64,000 bases of DNA from Streptomyces coacervatus (lineage in GTDB: Bacteria; Actinomycetota; Actinomycetes; Streptomycetales; Streptomycetaceae). The translations under genes were made by a program, and so were the position numbers. The notes beneath the pieces were generated by a model that saw only the letters and a list, made by a program, of their open reading frames with translations, was not told the origin of the DNA and made no database searches. Positions 25,131 to 34,381 of the stretch are shown here, piece by piece; the first letter of the stretch is position 1; each line of letters begins with the position of its first letter. The stretch covers positions 214,725 through 278,724 of the forward strand of contig NZ_JARHTP010000016.1 in assembly GCF_029223485.1 (NCBI RefSeq), in the 5' to 3' direction.

Positions 25131-26714
25131 ATGTCACACCGTCCGTTCCCGGGCCGCCGCAGCGTGCTGCGCGGCTCCCTCGCCGCGTCGGCGGCTCTGA
25201 CCCTGCCCACCGCCCTCGGCGCGGCACCGGCGTTCGCCCTCTCGGGGCGCCCCCAGGCGGGCTGGGGCGTGCAGGCGGGAGACGTGACCTGCAACTCTGG
25301 GCTGGTGTGGGTGCGCTCCGACCGTCCGGCCCGGATGATCGTCGAGACGTCCGCGACCGAAACGTTCCGCAACCCGCACAGATGGCACGGCCCGCTGCTC
25401 GGCGCTGACTCGGACTTCACCGGCACGACCCGGCTGCGCGGGCTGCCGTCCGGCGAGCAGATCCACTACCGCGTCCTGCTCGCAGACCCGGACGACCCGC
25501 GCCGCACCGGCGAGCCGGTGACCGGCACCTTCCGCACGGCGCCCGTGAAGCGCCGCCAGGGCGTGAAGTTCGTGTGGTCCGGCGACCTGGCGGGACAGGG
25601 CTGGGGCATCAACGAGTCGATCGGCGGCTACCGCATCTTCGACGCCATGGCCAAGGTCGACCCGGACTTCTTCCTGTGCAGCGGCGACAACATCTACGCC
25701 GACGGCCCGATCTCCGCCACCGCCACGCTGCCCGACGGCAGCATCTACCGGAACGTCACCACCGAGGAGAAGTCGCACGTCGCGACCACCCTGAACGACT
25801 ACCGGGGCAACTTCCGCTACAACCTGCTGGATGCGGCGCTGCGCCGGTTCAACGCCCAGGTGCCCAACATCATCCAGTGGGACGACCACGAGGTCCGCAA
25901 CAACTGGTACCCGGGCGAGGTCATCGGCACCGGCACGCCCTACCCGGCCGGCACCAAGCTCGACGACCTGGCGCTGCGCTCCCGGCAGGCCTTCTCCGAG
26001 TACTTCCCGATCTCCACCATCAGCGGGCGCCCGGACGGCCGGATCTACCGCAAGGTCAGCCACGGCCCGCTGCTGGACGTGTTCGTGCTCGACATGCGCA
26101 CCTACCGCAACGCCAACTCGCCGGACAACCAGACCACGGACCCGGTGGGCATCCTCGGCCGCGAGCAGCTGGAGTGGCTCAAGCGGGAACTCGCGAAGTC
26201 CCGCGCCGTGTGGAAGGTGATCGCCAACGACATGCCGCTCGGACTGGTCGTGCCCGACCCGGTCGAGGGCAAGCCGAACTTCGAGGCCGTCGCCCAGGGC
26301 GACCCGGGCGCGCCCCTGGGCCGCGAGCTGCAGATCGCCGAACTGCTGCGGTTCATCAAGCACCGGCGGATCACCGGCACCGTGTGGCTGACGGCCGACG
26401 TGCACCACACCTCGGCGCAGCACTACGACCCGTCGCGGGCCGCGTTCAAGGACTTCGAGCCGTTCTGGGAGTTCGTCTCCGGCCCGCTCAACGCCGGCGC
26501 CTTCCCGGCCAACGCACTCGACGGCACCTTCGGCCCGGACCGGGTGTTCGTGAAGGCACCGACGACCGCGAACGTCTCGCCGGCCCAGGGCTACCAGTTC
26601 TTCGGCGAGGTCGACATCGACGGGGACAGCGGCGAGCTGACGGTGCGGCTGCGCGAATACGACGGCACCGTGCTGTTCACGCAGGTGCTCCAGCCGGGCC
26701 GGGTCGGCCAGTAA
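25131..26714 (+). CDS. phoD: Secreted alkaline phosphatase/phosphodiesterase, PhoD family
   Basis: Extracellular phosphatase of 527 residues. It begins with a Tat signal (RRSVLRGSLAASAALTLP) cleaved near residue 36. The PhoD N-terminal domain (residues 40-150) precedes the metallophosphatase domain: VWSGDLAGQGWGIN, FLCSGDNIYADGP, IIQWDDHEVRNNW, WLTADVHHTSAQHYDP give the Fe/Ca ligands. ATG 25131 follows TGGAGG. PhoD scavenges phosphate from esters and teichoic acids under phosphate limitation; a PHO-like box upstream supports PhoP control. In the mature protein the family length is normal. Confidence 0.94.
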   Translation: MSHRPFPGRRSVLRGSLAASAALTLPTALGAAPAFALSGRPQAGWGVQAGDVTCNSGLVWVRSDRPARMIVETSATETFRNPHRWHGPLLGADSDFTGTTRLRGLPSGEQIHYRVLLADPDDPRRTGEPVTGTFRTAPVKRRQGVKFVWSGDLAGQGWGINESIGGYRIFDAMAKVDPDFFLCSGDNIYADGPISATATLPDGSIYRNVTTEEKSHVATTLNDYRGNFRYNLLDAALRRFNAQVPNIIQWDDHEVRNNWYPGEVIGTGTPYPAGTKLDDLALRSRQAFSEYFPISTISGRPDGRIYRKVSHGPLLDVFVLDMRTYRNANSPDNQTTDPVGILGREQLEWLKRELAKSRAVWKVIANDMPLGLVVPDPVEGKPNFEAVAQGDPGAPLGRELQIAELLRFIKHRRITGTVWLTADVHHTSAQHYDPSRAAFKDFEPFWEFVSGPLNAGAFPANALDGTFGPDRVFVKAPTTANVSPAQGYQFFGEVDIDGDSGELTVRLREYDGTVLFTQVLQPGRVGQ

Positions 26715-26735
26715 CTCCCGTACCCTTTCCGGTGG

Positions 26736-26768
26736 GCCGCGCACCGGCGTCATCCCCCGGTGCGCGGC
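26736..26768 (+). terminator. 12-bp perfect stem hairpin after phoD
   Basis: GCCGCGCACCGG (26736-26747) pairs with CCGGTGCGCGGC (26757-26768) around a 9-nt loop, 21 bp after the phosphatase stop. Confidence 0.85.
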
Positions 26769-26855
26769 ACCGCTCCGCAGCCCCGAACTCGCCCTTCGCA
26801 AAGGCGTCTTCGCAGGTCAGAACCGATTGTCAGTGGTCGCCTCTACGGTTTTTCC

Positions 26856-28262
26856 ATGACGCGATCTTTGCAGGCCGTGGCCTATCGCCGACCCTCCGTG
26901 CTGGAGTCCTCGGCCGATGAACAACGCCTGGGACTCGAGACCTCGCGGGGCGCGACGCCCTCCGGCGCCGAGGACCATCCCCGCTTCTTCGCCGGCTTCC
27001 TGACGTCTCCTCAGGTGGCCTCGGCCGGGCTGCTGGCGGTGGCGGACGTGGCCGCCGCGCGCTACTACCAGCGGCAGCTGCGCGCCTCGCTGGACCCGGT
27101 GGTGACGGGCAACGGCGACCGGCTGCGCTTCGAGTCCTTCTCGGGCTGCGGCGGGGTCTACGCCCGTCTGGACGTCCTGGAGCCGGGCCTCGACGGCGGC
27201 GAGGTGGGGCACGGCACGACCAACGTCGACGTCAACAACCCCTTGCGCGAGGCCCTCTCCCGCATCGGCTCGGACGATCCGCTCCATCTGCGCGTCGGGC
27301 CCGAGGAGTTGGCGGTGACGACGCTGGACGGCCCGGTCGTGGAGAAGAAGGTGCCGCTGCCCGACCGGTGGCTGCGGGGGTTCGCGGAGGCCCAGGTGAT
27401 CGCGGCGGGCTTCGATCTGCGGGCCGAGCTGCCCGCGGCCGAGGCCGTGCGGTTCCTGCGCGCGCTGCCGCGCGGCACGGGGCGGGGCTCCGCGGCGGAC
27501 CCGCGGTGGGTGGTGCCCGCAGGTCGCACCCTGCGGCCCACCACACGGCCGGTTCCCGGCGCGGTGTGCCTGCCTGGCCCGGAGCGGCTGATCGCCCTCC
27601 AGCGTGTGCTGCGGCACGCGACGGCCCTGCGGGTCTACGGTCCCGCCGCCACCGGCGCCGCCTCCGCGGCCGGCGCCTGGGAGGCCGTCCTGCCCGGGAT
27701 GCGGCTCACGCTCACGCTGTCGCCGGATGCCTCGCGCGGGTTCTCCGGCGAGGGCGGCGTCCTGGACTCGCTCGCCACCGACGAGGCGGCCGAGGACGCG
27801 GAGCTGATCTCGGTGCTCCTCGCGTGGGAGCCCCGCATCGACATCGCGGACCTCGCCGCCTCTTCCGGCCTTACGGCCGAGCGGGTCCGGGCGGCCCTGG
27901 TGCGGCTGGGCACCTCGGGGCGCGTCGGCTACGACACCGCGGAGGCCGCCTACTTCCACCGCGAACTGCCCTACGACGCCGAGCGCGTGGAGCGCCACAA
28001 CCCCAGGCTGCGCTCGGCCCGGGCACTGGTGGCTGCGGGCGCGGTCGCTCTGGACGGCCCCCTCGGGACGGTGACGGCACAGGACGGGCATGTGCACCGG
28101 GTGCGGGACGAGGCGGGGACGCTCAGCTGCAGCTGTCTGTGGTGGGCGAAGTACCGGGGCGGACGCGGGCCGTGCAAGCACGCCCTGGCGGTGCGGATGG
28201 TGCGTCGGGGCGGCGCCGCGGCGGAGCAGGACAGGGCACGAGTCGACGGGGGTGTGCGATGA
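26856..28262 (+). CDS. SWIM zinc-finger domain protein
   Basis: Protein of 468 residues of unknown function. The C-terminal SWIM finger has ligands C425, C427, C440 and H442 (SCSCLWWAKYRGG, then PCKH); SWIM domains bind DNA or proteins. A winged-helix-like segment (RIDIADLAASSGLTAERVRA) precedes it at about 325-350, and residues 40-190 form an uncharacterised beta-rich region. ATG 26856 is the first start. Its stop overlaps the start of the 885-residue neighbour (ATGA), so the two are coupled and probably interact. No signal peptide. Confidence 0.87.
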   Translation: MTRSLQAVAYRRPSVLESSADEQRLGLETSRGATPSGAEDHPRFFAGFLTSPQVASAGLLAVADVAAARYYQRQLRASLDPVVTGNGDRLRFESFSGCGGVYARLDVLEPGLDGGEVGHGTTNVDVNNPLREALSRIGSDDPLHLRVGPEELAVTTLDGPVVEKKVPLPDRWLRGFAEAQVIAAGFDLRAELPAAEAVRFLRALPRGTGRGSAADPRWVVPAGRTLRPTTRPVPGAVCLPGPERLIALQRVLRHATALRVYGPAATGAASAAGAWEAVLPGMRLTLTLSPDASRGFSGEGGVLDSLATDEAAEDAELISVLLAWEPRIDIADLAASSGLTAERVRAALVRLGTSGRVGYDTAEAAYFHRELPYDAERVERHNPRLRSARALVAAGAVALDGPLGTVTAQDGHVHRVRDEAGTLSCSCLWWAKYRGGRGPCKHALAVRMVRRGGAAAEQDRARVDGGVR

Positions 28263-30916
28263 GCTCGCTGATGGATGCGGTACGGGCGGGGCGGACGGCC
28301 GAGGTTGTTGGCCTGCTCGACGAGCTGACGGATGCCGAACGGCGGCCGCTGTTCGCGGAGTTGAAGGCGCTGCGAAAGGAGCTGCGAGCGGCTCCCTGGG
28401 ATGCCGACTCCCGGCGCGCCTATCCGCCGCTGTATGTGGCCGGGGTCGCGTGCCAGACGGGCGCGGCGGCCGTCGCGGCCTGGATCGCCGCCGCCGACAT
28501 GCGCTGGTCGCGGACGTCGCCGGCCCTGCTGCTGCGCATCCTGGGCGACCGCGACCCGAAGTGGCTCGCAGACGTGACCCAGCGGCTCGCTCAACGGCCG
28601 GTCGGCTCCGGCGTGCCGTACGAGCTGATGGCCGGGCTGGTGCGGCTGTCGGGCTGCCCGGTGCCGACGACGGATGCGTATGTGCGGGGCTGGCTGGGCC
28701 ACATCGGCGCCACCTGGCGGCGCGAGGACACGGTGCTCGGCCGGCTCCGGCAGGACCCGTATCTGCCGCAGCTGGTGGCCGCGCTCTTCGAGACCGACGA
28801 CATCGGCGGCCTGTTGGGGTGGTTGGCCGGTGACGGCCCGAACAGTTGGTTCGGTGCGCTGACGCAGCTCGCCGCCGAGGGCGCCCTGGACCGTGGGGCG
28901 ATGGTCGACGCCTGTGTGTCCCGCCTGCTGCGCGGCGGCTCCGCCGCCGATCACCGGGCGTTCCTGCATCTGTTGAAGGACCTGTCCCTCACGGCCGACG
29001 AACAGCGGGAGCGGACCGCCGACTGGCTGGCCCTCGCCTCCGACGGCGTCTCCTCGGTGGCCTCGCACGCCCAGTCGGTGCTCGGTGCCCTCGCCCTGGA
29101 GGGCGAGTTGACGACATGCAAGCTGGCGGAGATGTCCGATGCGGTGCTCTTCCGTCCCGAGAAGAAGCTGGTACGCGCCCAGCTGGTGCTGCTCGGAAAG
29201 GTCCTGGCCCGGGACGCGTTCGCGGCGCAGGAGCTGTTGCCCGTCGTCGCGCAGGCCTTCAGGCACGAGGACTCGGATGTGCAGGAGCGGGCGCTCAAGC
29301 TGGTGGAGCGGCACCTCAAGAAGGTCAAGGGCACCGAGGTGCCCGCCGAACTGGCCCTGGCCGCCGAAGAGTTGATCCCGGGACTCCAGGCCCGCGCGGC
29401 GCACACCCTGGGCAACGTCCCCAGGACGGAACCCCCGGTGACATACGAGGAGATACTCCCGCCCGCACCGCAGCCGGCGCGCCTCACCCCCGCGCCGGTC
29501 TCCGCGACCGAGGTCGCCGAGGAAGTGGGGGCCGCCATGGAATCCGAGCCCGGTGTGGCCGGGTTCGAGCGCGCACTGGACGGCCTGGTGCGCCACGCGT
29601 ACCAGGACCGGGACGCCCTGCTGGAAGCCCTGGCGCCGGTACTCGCGCGCCGCTGGTGGAACGAGCCGGAGAACGGGTACCGCACCGAAACCCGGTTCGG
29701 CAGAACCGACTTCGCCGTGTCGGACGCGGACGACGGCCTGGACCTTCTCCTTGCCACGCTGCGCGGACGAGTGCACCTGGGGACGCTGCACGCGTTCGTC
29801 CAGCACGGGTCCACGGCCCGTGAGTGCGTGCACAGCCCGCTCGCCCGCGCCTTCGAGGCCCGCCTGTGGGAGGTGGCACACCGGATGCAGACCGATCCGC
29901 TGCCGTTCTTGCTGTCGACCCCCACGTGGAGCACGGGCCTGCTGGAGCCGGACGAGCTGGTGGACCGCCTCGACGAATACCGGCGCCTGGGCGCGCGTGT
30001 TGCGGCGGCGGATTTCGCGCAGGCGCTGCTGCGGGTGCGGCGCGAGGACCGGGCGGCAGCCGCACAGGCCGCCCGGCGCGCGGCGGCCCTCGGCACCCGG
30101 GAGGGCAGCCGGCTCGCCCGGTGGCTGACCCATCAGGGGCCCGGCCTGCCGGCGGACCGTCGGCGGACCGCGGGCGAGCGCATCCTGCTCGAGTGCGGTG
30201 AACTCCCGGAACTGCAGGAGGACTTCCCGGTGGAGTTCCGCCCGCTGGGCCGACCGGTCAGCGTCTACCGGGAGCGCTGGCACTGCTACCACTGGAGCGA
30301 CGACATACGACAGCACTGGCTGGCCCTGCTGCCCGAGAGACGCGAGCTGGTAGCCCTGCGGATGCTGCGGGACCTGTCGTCCGTGGCCGTGGACGACGAC
30401 CGGGGAGCCGCCGGCTGCCTGCCCCAGCTGGCCGAGTCCGGCGGCGCGGCGGGCGAGGCCGTGCACCTGTGTCTGGCGTACGGGCTCGGTGCGCGGCATC
30501 CGGAGGACCGGCTCGCCGCCGTGGACGCGCTGCTGACGCTGGCCGCGCGTGGACAGCTCGACGCGGCCCGACTGGGCGCGGATCTCGGCCAGTTGGTGCG
30601 GCGCGGGGCGGTGAAGCCGCTGCGGCTCGCGGAGTCGGCGCGGACGGCGGCGGCCACGGGGGCGAACGCCACGATCTGGGGAATGCTGCGGCACACCCTG
30701 CCCGTCCTGCTCGCCGAGCTCGCCACCAACGACTCGGGGGCGTCGGCGCGCGGGCTCGGCGATCTGCTGGCGGTGGCGGCGGAGTGCGCCGAGCGTTCCG
30801 GGGCGCGGGGCGAGCTGCCGCACCTGGCGCAGACGGCACAGCGCCGCGGCTCGTCCCGGCTGGTGTCGCAGGCCCGTCGGCTGCGCAGCGCGCTCGCCCT
30901 GGACGTGGCCGCCTGA
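28259..30916 (+). CDS. Large HEAT-like alpha-helical protein (DUF6493-like) coupled to SWIM protein
   Basis: Cytoplasmic protein of 885 residues. It is almost entirely helical repeats: the middle (about residues 230-400) reads like HEAT units (AQSVLGALALEGELTTCKLA; DSDVQERALKLVERHL), then a proline-rich linker near 400-425, then a second domain with FGRTDFAVSD and a WHCYHWSDDIRQHW patch, and a third helical section. No catalytic motif was found. The assignment to DUF6493 is from memory of Streptomyces SWIM neighbours. ATGA overlap with the SWIM gene implies stoichiometric expression. Confidence 0.8.
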   Translation: MSSLMDAVRAGRTAEVVGLLDELTDAERRPLFAELKALRKELRAAPWDADSRRAYPPLYVAGVACQTGAAAVAAWIAAADMRWSRTSPALLLRILGDRDPKWLADVTQRLAQRPVGSGVPYELMAGLVRLSGCPVPTTDAYVRGWLGHIGATWRREDTVLGRLRQDPYLPQLVAALFETDDIGGLLGWLAGDGPNSWFGALTQLAAEGALDRGAMVDACVSRLLRGGSAADHRAFLHLLKDLSLTADEQRERTADWLALASDGVSSVASHAQSVLGALALEGELTTCKLAEMSDAVLFRPEKKLVRAQLVLLGKVLARDAFAAQELLPVVAQAFRHEDSDVQERALKLVERHLKKVKGTEVPAELALAAEELIPGLQARAAHTLGNVPRTEPPVTYEEILPPAPQPARLTPAPVSATEVAEEVGAAMESEPGVAGFERALDGLVRHAYQDRDALLEALAPVLARRWWNEPENGYRTETRFGRTDFAVSDADDGLDLLLATLRGRVHLGTLHAFVQHGSTARECVHSPLARAFEARLWEVAHRMQTDPLPFLLSTPTWSTGLLEPDELVDRLDEYRRLGARVAAADFAQALLRVRREDRAAAAQAARRAAALGTREGSRLARWLTHQGPGLPADRRRTAGERILLECGELPELQEDFPVEFRPLGRPVSVYRERWHCYHWSDDIRQHWLALLPERRELVALRMLRDLSSVAVDDDRGAAGCLPQLAESGGAAGEAVHLCLAYGLGARHPEDRLAAVDALLTLAARGQLDAARLGADLGQLVRRGAVKPLRLAESARTAAATGANATIWGMLRHTLPVLLAELATNDSGASARGLGDLLAVAAECAERSGARGELPHLAQTAQRRGSSRLVSQARRLRSALALDVAA

Positions 30917-31069
30917 CCCGTCACGAGGGCTCTGACCAGGCGCGTCGCCCGTCTCCCGATCCCCGCAGCGCAATCAGTTGAAAGATCTACAAAAGGAGCA
31001 TAACCACGCTTTACCGATCAGTCACAGAGCGTTCGTGATCACGCAACACCTCTCCTTCACAGTGGCTGC

Positions 31070-32518
31070 ATGAGTCGAGAAATGTCTGATGTGACACGTA
31101 CGAAGCATGGTCGTCCCGTGCACCACTGGCGGCGGGACGTCGTCGAACTCGCCGCCCTGTTCACGGCCGTCGCCGTGGCCGACGGCGTGGCCAACCTGAT
31201 CGGGCACGGGCCCGACGGTCCCGCACTGCTGGTGATCTCGGCGGTCACCCTGGCCGCCACGGCGGGGTTCCACACCTGGTGGACACGCCGCCACGGTCAT
31301 GCACCTCCGGCCGGCGATACCGACGCCCGGTCGCTGTCGCAGGAGCAGCAGGCCGGGCCGTCCGACGAGTCGTCGGCGACGCCGGAGACCGTGCCCGGTC
31401 AGAGCACGCTGTGGCGGATGCGGACGACGGTGAAGGACGAACCGGGATCACTGGCCGCGCTGTGCACGGCGCTGGCGGGGCGGCAGGTCGACATCCTGAG
31501 CCTGCAGACGCATCCGCTGGCCGAGGGCACGGTGGACGAGTTCCTGCTGCGGGCTCCCGCTGGGCTCATGGCGGCCGAGCTCACCCGGGCGGTCTCGCAG
31601 GCCGGGGGCAGCGACACCTGGATCGAGCGGGCCGACGCCCACGATCTGGTGGACGTGCCGACCCGGGTGCTGGGCCTGGCGGCCCGCACCGCGCTGGATG
31701 CGGCCGAACTGCCGCTCGCACTGCGGCAGTTGCTGGGCCGGTGCACCATCCGTCAGCTGCCCGCCACACCGGTCGGCGGCGGCCGGGGTCCAGGGGGTCT
31801 GCCCGTCGAGGGAGCGCTCGAGGACACCGTGATGCGGCTGCGGGCACCGGAAGGCGGAGTGATCACCGTGGAGCGGCCGTATCTGCCGTTCACCCCGACC
31901 GAGTTCGCCCGGGCGCGGGCGCTGGTGGAGCTGGACGCCCGGCTCGGGCCGCGCGTGCCGCACAGCCAGGACGTGCTGACGCTGCCCGAGGGCAACGAGA
32001 TCACCGTACGCCGGGCCGACGCACGCGACCTGGAGGCGGCGAAGGCGATGCACGAGCGGTGCTCGGCACGGACGCTCTCCCTGCGCTATCACGGGCCCGT
32101 CGGCGACGCGGACCGTTATCTGAACCACCTGCTCAGCCCGCGCTTCGGCCGCACCCTCGCGATGCAGACCGCGTCGGGGCGCATCGTCGGCCTCGGCCAC
32201 CTGCTGTGGGACGGGGACGAGACGGAGGTCGCGCTGCTGATCGAGGACAAGTGGCAGCGCCGCGGCATCGGCACGGAACTGCTGGAACGGCTGGTGGCGC
32301 TGGCGGCCGAGGCGGACTGCGAGTCCGTGTACGCCGTGACGCAGGCGTCCAACACCGGCATGGTCGCGGCCATGCGCGGCCTGGGGCTCCCCCTCGACTA
32401 CCAGATCGAGGAGGGCACCCTGGTCATCACGGCCCGCCTGAAGACGAGCCAGGCCGGCTCCCGGCTGCCGTACGAGGCGACGGAGGAGCAGGTCGGCGAG
32501 CGGATCGCACGGGACTAG
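31070..32518 (+). CDS. Membrane-anchored ACT-GNAT fusion protein
   Basis: Protein of 482 residues with an unusual order: two hydrophobic segments (about 25-70), a linker, an ACT-like regulatory domain (about 112-190, TTVKDEPGSLAALCTALAGR), a second partial ACT-like region, and a C-terminal GNAT acetyltransferase (about 305-450) with acetyl-CoA loop IEDKWQRRGIGTELLERLVA. ACT domains bind amino acids, so allosteric control of acetylation is plausible (inference). ATG 31070 is used; ATG 31082 is possible. The 150 bp upstream are AT-richer with a CGTGATCACG palindrome at 31034-31043. Confidence 0.85.
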   Translation: MSREMSDVTRTKHGRPVHHWRRDVVELAALFTAVAVADGVANLIGHGPDGPALLVISAVTLAATAGFHTWWTRRHGHAPPAGDTDARSLSQEQQAGPSDESSATPETVPGQSTLWRMRTTVKDEPGSLAALCTALAGRQVDILSLQTHPLAEGTVDEFLLRAPAGLMAAELTRAVSQAGGSDTWIERADAHDLVDVPTRVLGLAARTALDAAELPLALRQLLGRCTIRQLPATPVGGGRGPGGLPVEGALEDTVMRLRAPEGGVITVERPYLPFTPTEFARARALVELDARLGPRVPHSQDVLTLPEGNEITVRRADARDLEAAKAMHERCSARTLSLRYHGPVGDADRYLNHLLSPRFGRTLAMQTASGRIVGLGHLLWDGDETEVALLIEDKWQRRGIGTELLERLVALAAEADCESVYAVTQASNTGMVAAMRGLGLPLDYQIEEGTLVITARLKTSQAGSRLPYEATEEQVGERIARD

Positions 32519-32677
32519 GGGCTGTCCGGCACGGCGCACCTGCGGACGGCCCGGCGGGAGCGCCGGGCCGTCCGGCGTGACGGGACGCGGACCGGCCGGG
32601 CCCGGTCCGCGCCCGCGCCTACGCCCTCGGCTCAATCCGGGTGACGCGCGGCGGCGACTCGTATGAGGATGGACCGC

Positions 32678-34369
32678 ATGTCACAGACCACGAACCCGCT
32701 GCCCCGCGAAGTCGCCGACGCATACGTCGACGAGCTCATCGCCCTCGACCCGGTGACCGGAACGTACCTCGGTGTGAAGGAGAGTTCGAGCAGGCTGCCC
32801 GACCTGTCGCCCGCGGGCCAGGAGGCACTCGCGGAGCTGGCGCGGCGGACGCTGGCGCGGCTCGACGAGGCCGAGCGGCAGCCCGGCGCGGACAGTGACA
32901 TCGAGCGCCGCTGCGGCCGGCTGCTGCGCGAGAGGCTGACCGCCGAACTGGCCGTGCACGAGTCCGAGGAGGGCCTGCGCCGCGTCGGCAACATGGCCAC
33001 GTCCGCGCACTCGGTGCGCGAGGTGTTCACGGTGACGCCGAACCAGTCCGAGGAGGACTGGGCGGCGATCGCCAAGCGGCTGCGTGCCGTACCGGCCGCG
33101 TTCGCCGGTTACCGCGAGTCCCTCGAACTCGGCCTGGAGCGCAAGCTGTACGCGGCTCCGCGTCCGACGGCCACGTTCGTCGAACAGCTCACCGAGTGGT
33201 CGGACACGGACGGCGAGGGCCGCGGCTGGTTCGAGGACTTCGCCTCGGCGGGCCCCGAGGCGCTGCGCGCGGAGCTGGACGAGGCGGCCCGCGCGGCGAC
33301 CGCGGCCGTGGTGGAACTGCGCGACTGGATGCGCGACGTGTACGCGCCGGCGATCGAGGGCGCCTCGAACACGGCGGGCCGCGAGCGCTACGCCCGCTGG
33401 GCGCGCTACTTCAACGGCACGGACCTCGACCTGGACGAGGCGTACGCATACGGCTGGTCCGAGTTCCACCGGCTGCTCGGCGAGATGAAGCAGGAGGCCG
33501 AGAAAATCCTGCCCGGCGCCGAGACGCCCTGGGTGGCGCTCGCCCACCTCGACGAGCACGGCAAGCACATCGACGGCGTCGACGAGGTCCGCGACTGGCT
33601 GCAGGGTCTGATGGACCAGGCGATCGACGAGCTGGACGGCACGCACTTCGAACTCGCCGAGCGGGTGCGGCAGGTGGAGTCGTGCATCGCCCCGCCCGGC
33701 GGCGCGGCAGCCCCGTACTACACGCCTCCTTCGGAGGACTTCTCGCGCCCGGGCCGCACCTGGCTGCCGACGATGGGGCAGACCCGTTTCCCGGTCTACG
33801 ACCTCGTCTCGACCTGGTACCACGAGGGCGTACCCGGCCATCACCTCCAGCTCGCGCAGTGGGCGCATGTCGCCGAGAACCTCTCCCGCTACCAGGCCAC
33901 CATCGGCGGGGTCAGCGCCAACGCCGAGGGCTGGGCGCTGTATGCGGAGCGGCTGATGGACGAGCTCGGCTATCTCAAGGACGCGGAGCAGCGGCTCGGC
34001 TACCTCGACGCGCAGATGATGCGGGCCGCCCGGGTCATCGTCGACATCGGCATGCACCTGGAGCTGGAGATCCCGGCGGACTCCCCCTTCCACCCCGGCG
34101 AGCACTGGACTCCCGAGCTGGCCCAGGAGTTCTTCGGCGCGCACAGCAGCCGCTCGGCGGACTTCGTGGAGAGCGAGCTGACCCGCTATCTGACCATCCC
34201 GGGGCAGGCGATCGGCTACAAGCTCGGCGAGCGGGCCTGGCTGCAGGGCCGCGAGAAGGCGCGCGAGCGGCACGGCGACGCGTTCGACCTCAAGGCCTGG
34301 CACATGGCGGCGCTCTCGCAGGGCTCGCTCGGCCTGGACGACCTGGTGGACGAGCTCGCCCAGCTCTGA
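32678..34369 (+). CDS. DUF885 family protein, probable zinc carboxypeptidase-like enzyme
   Basis: Protein of 563 residues. The metal-binding HEGVPGHHLQ motif near residue 390 (thermolysin-like HExxxxH variant), with YEG-like downstream SANAEGWALYAERLMDELGY and a C-terminal PGQAIGYKLGERAWL, is the DUF885 signature; members resemble gluzincin metallopeptidases. No signal peptide. I prefer ATG 32678 (MSQTTNPLPREVADAYVDEL), with GAGGA 9 bases before, to ATG 32663. It stands alone between the ACT-GNAT gene and a convergent SDR gene. Confidence 0.88.
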   Translation: MSQTTNPLPREVADAYVDELIALDPVTGTYLGVKESSSRLPDLSPAGQEALAELARRTLARLDEAERQPGADSDIERRCGRLLRERLTAELAVHESEEGLRRVGNMATSAHSVREVFTVTPNQSEEDWAAIAKRLRAVPAAFAGYRESLELGLERKLYAAPRPTATFVEQLTEWSDTDGEGRGWFEDFASAGPEALRAELDEAARAATAAVVELRDWMRDVYAPAIEGASNTAGRERYARWARYFNGTDLDLDEAYAYGWSEFHRLLGEMKQEAEKILPGAETPWVALAHLDEHGKHIDGVDEVRDWLQGLMDQAIDELDGTHFELAERVRQVESCIAPPGGAAAPYYTPPSEDFSRPGRTWLPTMGQTRFPVYDLVSTWYHEGVPGHHLQLAQWAHVAENLSRYQATIGGVSANAEGWALYAERLMDELGYLKDAEQRLGYLDAQMMRAARVIVDIGMHLELEIPADSPFHPGEHWTPELAQEFFGAHSSRSADFVESELTRYLTIPGQAIGYKLGERAWLQGREKARERHGDAFDLKAWHMAALSQGSLGLDDLVDELAQL

Positions 34370-34381
34370 CGATCCGTCACG

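Noticed and set aside
27368..28258. Long frame joined upstream of the HEAT-like gene
   Set aside because: Upstream part overlaps the SWIM gene in another frame; ATGA overlap defines the real start 28259.
31034..31043. CGTGATCACG palindrome before the ACT-GNAT gene
   Set aside because: Too short to call a CRP/FNR-type operator; no paired half-site pattern.
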